Shown one piece after another: positions 38,009-47,291 of a stretch of 64,000 bases of DNA. A program made the translations under genes and the position numbers. This DNA is from UBA6912 sp041611095 (GTDB taxonomy: Bacteria; Actinomycetota; Acidimicrobiia; Spongiisociales; UBA5794). The notes under the pieces were generated by a model. The model saw nothing but the letters and a program-made list of their open reading frames with translations. It had not been told where the DNA came from and did no database searches. Position 1 is the first letter of the stretch; every line of letters begins with the position of its first letter. The stretch is from positions 30,674 through 94,673 of the forward strand of contig JBFINP010000005.1 in NCBI GenBank assembly GCA_041611095.1, read 5' to 3'.

Positions 38009-38884
38009 TTGACCGACCGCAACGACAACGACCCACTGTCGGGGATTCAGCCCTACGAGGAACTGACCGGGCTCACCGGCAGCGAACCGCTCCCCCCGCT
38101 CGAAGATCCGGGCGTGCCGGCGGCCATCCCCCCGCGCTCTCCGTTGCTGACCGGACTCGTCCTCGGACTGCTCCTCGTCGTGGTGAGCATCGCCCTCTTC
38201 CAACTCCTCAGTGGCGGGGAGGAGGAAACCCCCGTCGCCGGCAGCGGAACCGACGTCTCGACGCCGGTAGACACCACCCCGGACGCGACGACGCCCGGCG
38301 ACGGCACGGCCGGCCCTGAAACGACCTCACCCACCTCGCCGGTCGCCTTCGAGCCGTACGTGGCAAGCGGAGAGCCGGTGGCCATCGCCGATCTCCTACT
38401 GGCGGTGGACGGGGTTGGTCCGGTCAAGTTCGGCGAGCCTGCGGCGACCTCCGTCGGACGGCTCATCGCCAGCTTGGGTGAACCCGACTCCGACTCCGGC
38501 CCCCAGCAGTCGGTCGGCGAGTGGGGCGTGTGCGACGGCGACACCGAGCGCGTCGTCCAATGGGGCCCGTTCGCAGCCATCGTCGTCGTCGATCCCGACG
38601 GAGCCGAGACGTTTGCGGCGTACCGCCTCGACTTCTCCCTCGGCGGTTTCTCGTCCGACGCCGCCGACCTCGAGACGCTGAGCGGGCTGCGTGCGGGGGC
38701 GTCCCTCCGGCAACTCGAGCAGATCTACGCAGATTTCGACGTCCGAACGGTCGAGGACCCCGACATCGGCACGATCTGGGAGCTGAACAGCACCAACACC
38801 GGCAACCTGCTGCTGTGGGGGCCACTCACCGCCGACGACACGGTCCGCGGCATCTACTCGCCCGACGCCTGCGGCCGGTTCTGA
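38009..38884 (+). CDS. Membrane-anchored protein with the same outside domain as the zinc-ribbon protein
   Basis: A 291-residue protein: a short cytosolic N-terminus, one transmembrane helix (LLTGLVLGLLLVVVSIALFQ, about 46-65), a Thr/Pro linker, and an outside domain (about 112-290) with GEPVAIADL, EWGVCDGD, LETLSGLRAG, LLLWGPLT and GIYSPDAC. The order and spelling match the 33864-35891 protein, including the two Cys. The start is TTG at 38009, set by CAGGAG five bases upstream; no ATG or GTG fits. It flanks the LCP fusion on the other side, so the three may act together at the cell surface. Confidence 0.83.
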   Translation: MTDRNDNDPLSGIQPYEELTGLTGSEPLPPLEDPGVPAAIPPRSPLLTGLVLGLLLVVVSIALFQLLSGGEEETPVAGSGTDVSTPVDTTPDATTPGDGTAGPETTSPTSPVAFEPYVASGEPVAIADLLLAVDGVGPVKFGEPAATSVGRLIASLGEPDSDSGPQQSVGEWGVCDGDTERVVQWGPFAAIVVVDPDGAETFAAYRLDFSLGGFSSDAADLETLSGLRAGASLRQLEQIYADFDVRTVEDPDIGTIWELNSTNTGNLLLWGPLTADDTVRGIYSPDACGRF

Positions 38885-38923
38885 CGATCCCAACGGCACA
38901 CGATGGGGCTTGCGGCGGCGCAC

Positions 38924-38929
38924 TATGAT
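38924..38929 (+). promoter_or_regulatory. -10 element TATGAT
   Basis: A near-consensus TATGAT lies 26 bases before the ATG at 38956, in a region otherwise free of features. Confidence 0.45.
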
Positions 38930-38955
38930 CGCCCCGACGTCCAGCCCGGAGCCGC

Positions 38956-39693
38956 ATGAACATGAGCCGAGTCCGAGCGTCCCTCTACGGGAGCCTGGCG
39001 GGTGCGGTGCTCGCCCTCGTCGCATACGTCATTCTCGGGGGTCGCTTCGCCCTCGGTGCAGCCGTGGCAGTGCCGCTACGCCCGGATTCTCCTCGTGCCG
39101 CCATCGATTTCGCCGGGTCCACGGGTGGTGGCTACCTCATCGTGCTCCTCGGGGGGATCCTCGTCGGTCTGGCGGTCGCCGGGATCACCTACGCCGCCGC
39201 ACGCGAGACCGAGCCGGACAGCCCGAAGTTTCCGCTTCGCTACCTCCTCCCCGTCGCCGGACTGGTGTCCGGGCTCACCGCCTACACGATGGTGCGAGCG
39301 GGCATCGGCGGATTCGCCGACATCGAGGCCGGCATCGTCACCGTCAGTGTGTTCCGGTTCACTCTCACCATCGCCATCGCAGGTGCAGTCGCCGGCGCCG
39401 TCACCGGCTACGTGGTCGACCGTCTCGCCCGCCCGGAGCTGCTCGGGCTCGAGGGCGTAGCCTGGGAGTCGCGCACCGTCGTCATGCGATCCATGGCGAA
39501 GGCGGTCGGCATCCCGGTCACCGCAGTGGTGATCGCCGCTGCGTTCGCAGTGGGGCTCTCGAGGTTGCTCCTCGAGGCCGAGGGCACGCTGGCCGTGGTG
39601 ATCTTCGCCGTCGCCGGAACCGTCGTGCTGGCCGGCGCAACCCTGCTTGCGTACCGCCCTTGGGAACGGCAGCAGACTCGGCCCAGCGCCTGA
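38956..39693 (+). CDS. Multi-pass membrane protein, unknown function
   Basis: A 245-residue protein with about six hydrophobic helices (e.g. GGGYLIVLLGGILVGLAVAG, FTLTIAIAGAVAGAVTGYVV, LAVVIFAVAGTVVLAGATLL). GGAG five bases upstream supports the ATG at 38956. No family signature is recognised. It closes the envelope cluster and is convergent with the oxidase operon. Confidence 0.75.
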   Translation: MNMSRVRASLYGSLAGAVLALVAYVILGGRFALGAAVAVPLRPDSPRAAIDFAGSTGGGYLIVLLGGILVGLAVAGITYAAARETEPDSPKFPLRYLLPVAGLVSGLTAYTMVRAGIGGFADIEAGIVTVSVFRFTLTIAIAGAVAGAVTGYVVDRLARPELLGLEGVAWESRTVVMRSMAKAVGIPVTAVVIAAAFAVGLSRLLLEAEGTLAVVIFAVAGTVVLAGATLLAYRPWERQQTRPSA

Positions 39694-39709
39694 GGACTGC
39701 CAGGCTCGC

Positions 39710-40027
39710 TCAGCCGGCGTCGTCGACCTCGAGGGCGACCCATGTGCCGTCGTCGAGCACTTCGTAGCGGATCGCAACGGGCACCGCGCTGCGAAGGTGG
39801 TCGCGGAGATGGCCGATCGAGCCTCCGTCGTGGAACCGCACACCGGGCGCCGTGGCGAAGACCCGCTCGGTACCGTCCGGCAACCGGACGACGAAGCGCT
39901 CGACGTCGGTGAGATCACCCGTCACGTCGACGACTACGCCGGTCACCACGTCACGATCGCCACCGCCGCAGCCCCCGAGCACGATCAGAGCACATGCGAT
40001 GCCGGCGAGAAACCGAGGGAGCCTCAC
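39710..40027 (-). CDS. Small lipoprotein at the end of the oxidase operon
   Basis: A 105-residue protein with a lipoprotein signal (FLAGIACALIVLGGC, lipobox LGGC). The mature part has VTGVVVDVTGDLTDVERFVVRLPDGTERVFA and GGSIGHLRDHLRSAVPVAIRY, the look of a small OB-fold that may bind metal or nucleic acid. The GTG at 40027 shares GTGA with the ctaG stop. A role in oxidase assembly is an inference from operon position. Confidence 0.78.
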   Translation of the reverse strand: MRLPRFLAGIACALIVLGGCGGGDRDVVTGVVVDVTGDLTDVERFVVRLPDGTERVFATAPGVRFHDGGSIGHLRDHLRSAVPVAIRYEVLDDGTWVALEVDDAG

Positions 40028-40869
40028 ACCTTGGGGATCACACGCGCCGGCTGGGTGTAGCGCTGCTCCTCCGCCCACCAGGAGAAGAAGACGCCCGCGA
40101 TGAAGCCCCAGATCAGCAGGCCGCCGCCGATCTTCATGATCAACCCGGCCAGCACCTGATCGGTATGTGCCGACAGCCCCCACAGTCTTGGGAACGTTTC
40201 GTAGATCGGGTAGAGAGGTGTGTCGCCGAGGGTGAGGAACGATGCGGGGACGGTCGGCACCAGGGACTGTAGAAACAGGTACCCCATGCGCTGGAACGGC
40301 TCGAGCCGGGGCAGATCCGGGATGGGCCCGACGACGGGCCACCACATGAGGATGGCGGTGACGAACAGCGTCGAGTGCATCACGAAGTGGAAGGGCTCCG
40401 ACAGCAGCATCTCCTCGACGATGCCCGGCATGTGCAGCAGCCCGAGCACGGCGTTGAAGACGAACAGGGCGACGAACGGCTTCGTCAGGATGCGGAGCAC
40501 AGGAAGCATGGGTCGTACCAGAAGGCGGATCAGCCACCACGGCACACCGTAGAGCAGCAGCGGTGGAGCGACGAGCGCCAGCACGAGGTGCTCCACCATG
40601 TGGAACATGTACAGGCTCGACTCCCCGATGTCGTGAAACGGCCAGGTCGACACGGCGAGAATCGAGACCATGGCGCCGTAGAAGGCGAAGCGCTGGCGAC
40701 GGGTCACCGCCGGCTCGTCCCGCGGCGCGAAGTGAGCTGCGAGCCTCCGAACGCCCAGCTCGTAACCGATGGTGGCAGCGATCACGAGACCAACGACATC
40801 GAGGTGGACGTGGAACGGCGCCACATCACCCAGCGACACCAGCGCAGCGGTGGCAGGTCCTCCGATCAT
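40024..40869 (-). CDS. ctaG: CtaG-type cytochrome oxidase assembly membrane protein
   Basis: A 281-residue protein of the caa3-type CtaG family with about seven transmembrane helices. Conserved His/Met-rich segments SLYMFHMVEHLVLALVAPPLLL, LLHMPGIVEEML and FHFVMHSTLFVTAILMWWPVVG are probable copper ligands. It is needed for the copper sites of the oxidase. It lies 16 bases downstream of the small subunit gene. Confidence 0.9.
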   Translation of the reverse strand: MIGGPATAALVSLGDVAPFHVHLDVVGLVIAATIGYELGVRRLAAHFAPRDEPAVTRRQRFAFYGAMVSILAVSTWPFHDIGESSLYMFHMVEHLVLALVAPPLLLYGVPWWLIRLLVRPMLPVLRILTKPFVALFVFNAVLGLLHMPGIVEEMLLSEPFHFVMHSTLFVTAILMWWPVVGPIPDLPRLEPFQRMGYLFLQSLVPTVPASFLTLGDTPLYPIYETFPRLWGLSAHTDQVLAGLIMKIGGGLLIWGFIAGVFFSWWAEEQRYTQPARVIPKV

Positions 40870-40884
40870 TTGGGACCTCTCAGT

Positions 40885-41175
40885 TCACAGCGCCCGGAAC
40901 GTGGCGAGAACGACGATGAAGAGGATGATGGCACCGGCAACGCCGATGAGGAAGAGGCTCTTCATCAACGGTTTCTCGAACTTCAGGTGCATGAAGAAGG
41001 CCACGACGATGCCGAACTTGATCGCACCGAGGATGATGAGCATGGGAGCCACCAGGTCGGCGAGCCGCTCCACGTAGGCGATGGCGACCTCGATCGCGGT
41101 CACAACGAACAGCACTGCAGCGATCATCCAGTACGTGCGGGCGGCAGGAAGGTGGGCGGTGTCGTCGGTGGTCAT
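40885..41175 (-). CDS. ctaF: Cytochrome c oxidase subunit IV (CtaF-like)
   Basis: A 96-residue protein with three transmembrane helices and the subunit IV pattern MIAAVLFVVTAIEVAIAYV, IKFGIVVAFFMHLKFEKPLMKSLF. Its ATG shares ATGA with the stop of subunit III. Confidence 0.88.
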   Translation of the reverse strand: MTTDDTAHLPAARTYWMIAAVLFVVTAIEVAIAYVERLADLVAPMLIILGAIKFGIVVAFFMHLKFEKPLMKSLFLIGVAGAIILFIVVLATFRAL

Positions 41176-41783
41176 AGCACCTGCAGCAGGTAGACGACGG
41201 TGAAGATCACGATCCAGACGATGTCGACGAAGTGCCAGTAGAGGCCCACCAACTCCACGTTGAGCCCACGATCGTCGTACAGCCTTCCGTTGAGTGACAG
41301 GATGAACATGGCCATGAGCAGCATGACGCCGACGGCGACGTGGATGCCGTGGAAACCGGTGAGCATGTAGAAGGAGGAGGCAAACGGGCTCGTCGGCAGG
41401 GTCAGCCCCTCGTGGATGAACTCGGTGAACTCGAAGATCTGCCCGGCGAGAAACGTGGATCCCAGCAGCGCCGTTCCCCCGAGCCACACCCGCGCCTGCC
41501 GACTGTCACCCCGCTCGAACGCATCGTGGGCGAGGACCATCGTGAGCGAACTCATCAGCAGGACGAACGACGACGCCGAGGTGAACGGGATGTCGAAGAT
41601 CTCGGGTCCGGGCCCGTCCCCCGTGGAGTTCCGGTAGAGCAGGAACGTTGCGATCATCGCCCCGAAGAAGAGGCACTCGGACCCCAGGAAGACCCACATG
41701 GCGGTCTTCCGGATGCGGTGGATGTCGTGTCCGGATTCGGCGTGGCCGCCCGGAAGCGTCTCGGCGACGGGATGGGACGCCAT
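41172..41783 (-). CDS. ctaE: Cytochrome c oxidase subunit III
   Basis: A 203-residue, five-helix subunit III: KTAMWVFLGSECLFFGAMIA, SSLTMVLAHDAFERGD, FYMLTGFHGIHVAVGVMLL and GLYWHFVDIVWIVIF. The Glu in LGSE and the HGIH motif are conserved. The ATG at 41783 overlaps the subunit I stop by one base. Confidence 0.94.
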   Translation of the reverse strand: MASHPVAETLPGGHAESGHDIHRIRKTAMWVFLGSECLFFGAMIATFLLYRNSTGDGPGPEIFDIPFTSASSFVLLMSSLTMVLAHDAFERGDSRQARVWLGGTALLGSTFLAGQIFEFTEFIHEGLTLPTSPFASSFYMLTGFHGIHVAVGVMLLMAMFILSLNGRLYDDRGLNVELVGLYWHFVDIVWIVIFTVVYLLQVL

Positions 41784-43675
41784 CAGTGCTCTTCCCTCGT
41801 GATCGGCTCGAGCGACCACCCGAAGAGGCCCCACAAGGTGATCATCATCCCGACGACGACGGCCGCCCAGCCCCATGACAGGTAGATGAGGCCATAGCCG
41901 GTGATGACGAGGCCGAGGGATGACAGGGCCGGGTAGTACGACGGAGACGGCATGTGGATGTCCTCGTGGGCATCGTGGGTGTCGCCTTCGCCCTCACCAC
42001 CGGTTTCGACGAGCGTCCCGCCGGTCACGGCGGGCATCTTCACCAGCCGCCCCTCCTCGTCCTCGGCGTACTTGCGGTGCCAGAAGTCGTCGAGGGAGTG
42101 CACCACGGGTTCGACGTCGAAGTTGTGGACGGGCGGCGGCGAGGAGATCGTCCATTCGAGCGTGCGGCCATCCCAGGGGTCGTTGCCGGCCGGAATGCCG
42201 CGCGTGCGGGCCCAGAGAATGTTGCCGAGGAACAAAAGGAACGAGACGCCGATGGTGAACGCACCGACCGTTGCGATCAGGTTCCAGAAGTCCCATCCCA
42301 GGCCCTCGCCGTACTGGTACGTGCGGCGGGGCATGCCGTTGAGGCCCAGGATGTGCATGGGTGCGAACGTGAGGTTGAATCCGATCAGCATGAGCCAGAA
42401 GTGCACCTTGCCCCAGCCTTCGTGGAGCATCCGGCCGGTCCATTTCGGGAACCAGTAGTAGACGCCTGCCACGTACCCGAAGACGGCTCCTCCGAACAGC
42501 ACGTAGTGGAAGTGGGCCACCACGTAGTAGCTGTCATGCTGCTGGGTGTCGGCGGGCACGACCGCATGCGTGACCCCGGAGAGGCCGCCGATCACGAACA
42601 TGGCGATGAACGCGAGCGAGAACAGCATCGGCGTCTGGAAACGTATTCGTCCGCCCCAGGTGGTGCCGATCCAATTGAAGATCTTCACCCCGGTCGGGAC
42701 GGCGATGATCATGGTGGCGATACCGAAGCCCGCTTCCGCCACGGGGCCCATGCCGGACGTGAACATGTGGTGGGCCCACACTCCGAACCCGACGAAACCT
42801 ATCGCGGCGCCGGAGAACACGACGAACTCGTAGCCGAACAAAGGCTTCCGACTGAAGACCGGCAGGATCTCGGAGATGATGCCCATCGCCGGCAGGATCA
42901 GGACGTACACCTCCGGGTGGCCGAATAACCAGAACAGGTGCTGCCAGAGCAGTGGATCACCACCCGCGGCGGCCTGGTAGAAGAGCGCACCGAAGTTGCG
43001 GTCGAGGAACAGCTGGAACAGTCCGATGGCGACCGGTGGCAGGGAGAAGATGAGGAGGAAGGCGACGACCAGCGCCATCCACGCGAACACCGGCATCCGC
43101 AGCATCGTCATGCCCGGCGCTCGCATCGTGAACACCGTGGCGATGAAGTTCGCCGAGGATGCGATCGAGGCGACTCCGAGGAGGTTCAATCCGATCGCCC
43201 AGTAGTCCATCCGGACCGTCTCGGTGATCTGGGTGGCGAGCGGCGAGTAGCCCACCCAGGCACCATCCGGCGAGCCGCCCACGACGAACGACGAGTAGAT
43301 CATGATCCCGCTGAACAGGAACAGCCAGTAACTGAAGGCGTTGAGGCGCGGGAACGCGACGTCGCGGGCACCGATGAGGATGGGCAGGAAGTAGTTCGTG
43401 AACGCCGCCGCGATCGGCATGATGACGAGGAACACCATCGTCAGGCCGTGCATGGTGAAGAGCTGGTTGTAGGCATCGGCGCTCAGCACCTCGCCGTTCG
43501 CCTGGGCGAGCTGGAGCCGGATCAACAGCGCCTCGAGACCCCCGATGAAGAAGAAGGCGAAGGCCGTGACGCCGTACAGCAGGCCGATCCGCTTGTGGTC
43601 GACCGTCGTCAACCAGCTCCAGACGCCCCGTTCTCCGGGGGGACGCAGGTCGACGCGCTCGGCGGTCACTGCCAC
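41783..43675 (-). CDS. ctaD: Cytochrome c oxidase subunit I
   Basis: A 630-residue haem-copper oxidase subunit with at least twelve helices; it reduces O2 to water and pumps protons. Type A1 D-channel Glu lies in FGHPEVYVLILP (about 250), the CuB His pair in TWGGRIRFQ-linked helices, and the haem ligands in YYVVAHFHYVLFGG. An extra C-terminal region (about 555-630) with two helices (LGLVITGYGLIYLSWGWAAV, MMITLWGLFGWS) extends past the core. The GTG at 43675 has GGAGGTGA six bases upstream. Confidence 0.95.
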   Translation of the reverse strand: MAVTAERVDLRPPGERGVWSWLTTVDHKRIGLLYGVTAFAFFFIGGLEALLIRLQLAQANGEVLSADAYNQLFTMHGLTMVFLVIMPIAAAFTNYFLPILIGARDVAFPRLNAFSYWLFLFSGIMIYSSFVVGGSPDGAWVGYSPLATQITETVRMDYWAIGLNLLGVASIASSANFIATVFTMRAPGMTMLRMPVFAWMALVVAFLLIFSLPPVAIGLFQLFLDRNFGALFYQAAAGGDPLLWQHLFWLFGHPEVYVLILPAMGIISEILPVFSRKPLFGYEFVVFSGAAIGFVGFGVWAHHMFTSGMGPVAEAGFGIATMIIAVPTGVKIFNWIGTTWGGRIRFQTPMLFSLAFIAMFVIGGLSGVTHAVVPADTQQHDSYYVVAHFHYVLFGGAVFGYVAGVYYWFPKWTGRMLHEGWGKVHFWLMLIGFNLTFAPMHILGLNGMPRRTYQYGEGLGWDFWNLIATVGAFTIGVSFLLFLGNILWARTRGIPAGNDPWDGRTLEWTISSPPPVHNFDVEPVVHSLDDFWHRKYAEDEEGRLVKMPAVTGGTLVETGGEGEGDTHDAHEDIHMPSPSYYPALSSLGLVITGYGLIYLSWGWAAVVVGMMITLWGLFGWSLEPITREEH

Positions 43676-43703
43676 GAGAGCTCACCTCCGTGCACGTTCA
43701 CGA

Positions 43704-44906
43704 TCATTCCCACCTCTGCAACAGCTCGACCAAGTTGGCGATCTCGTCCGGCGCGAGACCGAAGTTCGGCATACCGAGGATACGTCCCTCGGCGAGATCG
43801 TTGTACTCCGGCGCCATCGGCTTCAGGTCGGAGGGGTTGGCGAGCCACTGCGTCAGATGATCGGTCACGTTGTCCAGCGAGGCGCCTCCGAATGTCGTCC
43901 TGCTTCCGAAATGGGTCAAGTTCGGCCCGAATGACGACCAGAACGGGCTGTCGGCGCCCCGCGCCTCGATGAAGTTCTCCAGGCCGATCGTCTCGACGGT
44001 TCCGTCGGGCTGGGAGACCGTCGCCTGGTGACACGCCGTGCACACCTGGTTGAAGGTCTCGAAGCCGGCTGCGGCGGCGCCTTCGGTCGGCACCGCCGCC
44101 GGCTCGAGCTGTTGCTGCGCCCATGCCTCGAAGTCCTCGGGGGTCTCCACGAACACGCGGAGCCGCATGTCCGCATGGGCGAGCCCACAGAACTCGGCGC
44201 ACTGGCCGAGGACGACGCCGGGGCCGAACCCGTTGTCGGCGACGAGCGCCTCCTCGCTGGCGACCAGGGTCAGGAAGCTGACGCGGCCGGGAACGACGTC
44301 CCGTTTGCCGTTGAGCGGTGGGACCCAGAAGCTGTGGATGACGTCGGCCGAGGTCATCGTCAGGTTCACGCGCGTCCCGGCTGGGATGTGCAGCTCGTTG
44401 GCCGTGAGAAGCGTACGGCCGTCGTCGGACGTGATGTCGGGGTACTCGAACTCCCACCACCACTGGTGGCCGGTCACCTTGATCTGGAGAACGTCTGGTC
44501 CCTCGGGGGGCGTTCGGATGTCGAAGATGCCCTGCACCGTCGGTACGGCGAGAACGGCGAGGAGCACCGCCGGCAAGATGGTCCACGCGATCTCGAGCCG
44601 GGTGTTGCCATGGACCTGGCGGGGACGGCGCTGATCGTCCTTCCGCTCCCGGAACCGGATGAGGCTGATGACGAACACCGCCAGCACGATGACGAGCACG
44701 ATGGTGGCCAGGATCAGCACGAACTCCCACAGGTCGTCGATGTCCTGAGCGATGGGACCTTCGGGCTCGAGCGACGACTGTGGACCGGACCCGGAGCAAG
44801 CGGAAATCGCTGCGATGAAGAGGCTTGCCGTGAGCACGCGGCGCCCGAGAACACCGAGACGCCCCAAACGGCGCTCGGGTCTCGTTCGCTCGTTCTTCGA
44901 AGTCAC
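43704..44906 (-). CDS. ctaC: Cytochrome c oxidase subunit II with fused cytochrome c (caa3 type)
   Basis: A 400-residue lipoprotein (lipobox near AAISAC). Two helices anchor a cupredoxin with the CuA site GQCAEFCGLAHADM (about 232-245) and the aromatic patch GHQWWWEFEY. A C-terminal class I cytochrome c domain has CTACH (about 289) and the Met ligand in LGMPNFG. The fusion makes this a caa3-type oxidase. The start is the GTG at 44906, giving a short N-terminus before the signal; longer frames lack a ribosome site. Confidence 0.93.
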   Translation of the reverse strand: MTSKNERTRPERRLGRLGVLGRRVLTASLFIAAISACSGSGPQSSLEPEGPIAQDIDDLWEFVLILATIVLVIVLAVFVISLIRFRERKDDQRRPRQVHGNTRLEIAWTILPAVLLAVLAVPTVQGIFDIRTPPEGPDVLQIKVTGHQWWWEFEYPDITSDDGRTLLTANELHIPAGTRVNLTMTSADVIHSFWVPPLNGKRDVVPGRVSFLTLVASEEALVADNGFGPGVVLGQCAEFCGLAHADMRLRVFVETPEDFEAWAQQQLEPAAVPTEGAAAAGFETFNQVCTACHQATVSQPDGTVETIGLENFIEARGADSPFWSSFGPNLTHFGSRTTFGGASLDNVTDHLTQWLANPSDLKPMAPEYNDLAEGRILGMPNFGLAPDEIANLVELLQRWE

Positions 44907-44988
44907 CTTGCCGCTGACTCCCGCACCTCGATCGACTGCCCGGACCAGGGCGGCATCGTACTGAGCCCCATCCCGGGTGGCGAAATCA

Positions 44989-45840
44989 TCATGGCAGGAT
45001 CTCACTGAGCTCTGCTGGATCCATGACGCCTTCGAAACGGGCCTCGATCACGCCCGATTCGTCGATGACGAACACCCACGGCTCCGACGGCAGGTTGTAC
45101 CAATCGGGTCCGACTGCGGGGGCGAGGTGGGCGGCGTCGGGTGCGAAGTCGGGATCGGTGAGCCCGGTGAAGACCTCGACGTGGATGAAGTTGACCTCGG
45201 GATGGTCGGATGCGATGTCCTTGACGTGCTCCAGCAGCGGCCCACAGGCCGCGGTGCGGCAGTACGCCGGGGTGCTGAACACGAGGACCGTGGGCTTGCC
45301 GGAGCCGACCGCTTCGTCCAGCGACAGCTCGTAGAGCGCCGGATCGGGCTCGGGGTCGGTCGTCAGCTCCTCGATGGTGTGGTCGGCAAGCGTCGGCGTG
45401 GCGAGCACCGGCGCCACCTCACCGAGCGCCGGCGCAAAGGGATCTTCGGCGACGTTGAAGCTGACGGGTTCGAGAGATTCTCTCCCTTCGGGCGTGACGG
45501 TGGCCACCCACAGGCCGGGCTGGTCGAACTCGAAGGTCGCGCGGTACAGACCGATCGCATCGGGCACGATCCAGGTCCAGATGCCCGGCTGCGACTGCAC
45601 CGCCCCTGGATCGCTCTCGGGCGCCACCTCGATCACGACGCCGTCGTCGGGCGACCCGAGGCGGGTGCCCGCCGCATCACCCACCCCCATGAGCAGGCGC
45701 TCGGCACCCAACCCGATGTCGGTCGAGGCGCGCACGGCAAAGGCGTCTTCGGGGAACGATGCCTCAGGTGCCGAATCGCCCCCACCACATGCCGTGGATA
45801 CGAGCGCCGCGACCACCAGCAGTCCAGTGAGCCGTGTCAT
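44989..45840 (-). CDS. Lipoprotein with C-terminal thioredoxin-like domain
   Basis: A 283-residue lipoprotein (MTRLTGLLVVAALVSTACGGG). The first half is a beta domain (GIWTWIVPDAIGLYRATFEFDQPGLWVATVTPEG). The second half is thioredoxin-like with VLVFSTPAYCRTAACGPLLEHV, a CX4C pair in place of CXXC, and WVFVIDESGVIEARFEGV. Directly upstream of ctaC on the same strand, it may serve as a Sco- or TlpA-like redox or copper assembly factor, which is inference. Confidence 0.82.
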   Translation of the reverse strand: MTRLTGLLVVAALVSTACGGGDSAPEASFPEDAFAVRASTDIGLGAERLLMGVGDAAGTRLGSPDDGVVIEVAPESDPGAVQSQPGIWTWIVPDAIGLYRATFEFDQPGLWVATVTPEGRESLEPVSFNVAEDPFAPALGEVAPVLATPTLADHTIEELTTDPEPDPALYELSLDEAVGSGKPTVLVFSTPAYCRTAACGPLLEHVKDIASDHPEVNFIHVEVFTGLTDPDFAPDAAHLAPAVGPDWYNLPSEPWVFVIDESGVIEARFEGVMDPAELSEILP

Positions 45841-45946
45841 GGGTCGCCAAGCTAGCCCGGTCGGATGCCTAGCGATGGCTCGGGTGGTCTCCCGTCGATA
45901 CCGCCGGGCGCACTGCCATACTGAGCGGTTGACGAGAGGGGCCACG

Positions 45947-47275
45947 GTGGTCGAGCGAGACGAGGTGCTGCGAGTCAAGACCGCCAAGAAGGCGGGCACG
46001 CTCTCGCGCCTCCTCGATGCGGTCGCCCGTCATGGCGCTCACGTCGGGGAGATCGAGACGCTCCAGATCCATCCTGATTTCAACATCCGCGAGATCACGG
46101 TGATCGCACCGTCCGACGAGTCGATCGGAGCGATCATCGCGGCGATCGGCGAGGTGCCGGGCGTCGAGATGATCGCCGATCCGGTCGACCGCGTGTTCGC
46201 CGCCCATGAGCACGGCAAGCTCCGCATCGTGCCTGACGTCGAGGTGAGGACCCTCCAAGACATGCGCGTCGTCTACACGCCTGGAGTCGCCAGGGTCTCG
46301 ACGGCGATCGCCGAGAATCGCACCCTGGCCGACCGCTACACGTGGAAGTCGCGCACGGTCGCCATCGTCACCGACGGCAGCCGGGTCCTCGGCCTCGGCC
46401 ACGTGGGGCCCGAGGCGGCATTGCCGGTGATGGAGGGCAAGGCACTGTTCTATGCGATGTTCGCCGACCTCAACGCCGTGCCGATCGTCCTGGCGACGCA
46501 GGATCCCGCCGAGATCATCGCAACGGTCCGCAACCTCGCCCCCGGTTTCGGCGGGATTCACCTCGAGGACATCGCCTCGCCGGGGGTATACGAGATCGAG
46601 GCCGCGCTCGACCGCGAGCTCGACGTGCCCGTCTTCCACGACGATCAGCACGGCACGGCGGTCGTTCTGCTGGCGGCGGCGCTGCGAGCGGCGACGGTGT
46701 CCGCGAGGGAGCCGGCGGATCTGACCTTCGGTCAGATCGGCCTCGGCGCCGCCGGTTCAGCGATCGCGCTGCTGGCAACGGAATTCCCCTTTGCCAACGT
46801 GATGGCCTACGACCCCAACGAAGCGGCGGCGAGACGGCTCGAGAATCTCACGAACGGGCACGCCGTGGATGCCAGGTCCGGCGGCCCGGAGGAGATGCGG
46901 GCCGTGATCGACAGCGCAGACATACTCGTGTTCACCACCGGCAAGCCCGGCCTCATGAGGCCCGACTGGGTGCGCCCGGGCCAGATGATCATGGCGCTCT
47001 CCAACCCGGAGCCCGAGATCGACCGTCTGCTGGCTCTCGAGGCGGGCGCCGCCGTCGCGATGGACGGATCGATCGTCAACAACGTGTTGGCCTACCCGGG
47101 CCTGCTGCGGGGAGCGCTCGACGCCAAGGCCAGTGGGATCACCGGGGCCATGAAACGCCGCGCCGCAGAGACCCTGGCAAGCCTCGCCCAGGACGGGGAA
47201 CTGCTGCCGGATCCGCTGGACCGGCAGGTGCACGTGGCCGTCGCCGAGGCCGTGGCGGCCGCCGCTGCGGAATAA
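45947..47275 (+). CDS. NAD(P)-dependent malic enzyme with N-terminal ACT domain
   Basis: A 442-residue enzyme converting malate to pyruvate and CO2. An ACT-like domain (residues 1-75, LRVKTAKKAGTLSRLLDAVARHGAHVGEI) suggests amino-acid control. The catalytic part has the Tyr in RVVYTPGVA, Lys/Asp in TVAIVTDGSRVLGLG, metal-binding FHDDQHGTA, and the NAD(P) loop GQIGLGAAGSAIA. The GTG at 45947 follows GAGAGGGG; a TTG at 45929 is possible. It is divergent from the thioredoxin-like lipoprotein. Confidence 0.92.
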   Translation: MVERDEVLRVKTAKKAGTLSRLLDAVARHGAHVGEIETLQIHPDFNIREITVIAPSDESIGAIIAAIGEVPGVEMIADPVDRVFAAHEHGKLRIVPDVEVRTLQDMRVVYTPGVARVSTAIAENRTLADRYTWKSRTVAIVTDGSRVLGLGHVGPEAALPVMEGKALFYAMFADLNAVPIVLATQDPAEIIATVRNLAPGFGGIHLEDIASPGVYEIEAALDRELDVPVFHDDQHGTAVVLLAAALRAATVSAREPADLTFGQIGLGAAGSAIALLATEFPFANVMAYDPNEAAARRLENLTNGHAVDARSGGPEEMRAVIDSADILVFTTGKPGLMRPDWVRPGQMIMALSNPEPEIDRLLALEAGAAVAMDGSIVNNVLAYPGLLRGALDAKASGITGAMKRRAAETLASLAQDGELLPDPLDRQVHVAVAEAVAAAAAE

Positions 47276-47291
47276 AGCCGACCGGCGCTCC

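Noticed and set aside
40375..41193. Long plus-strand frame opposite ctaG/ctaF
   Set aside because: A shadow of the oxidase genes; very high His/Glu/Arg composition is typical of antisense frames in GC-rich DNA.
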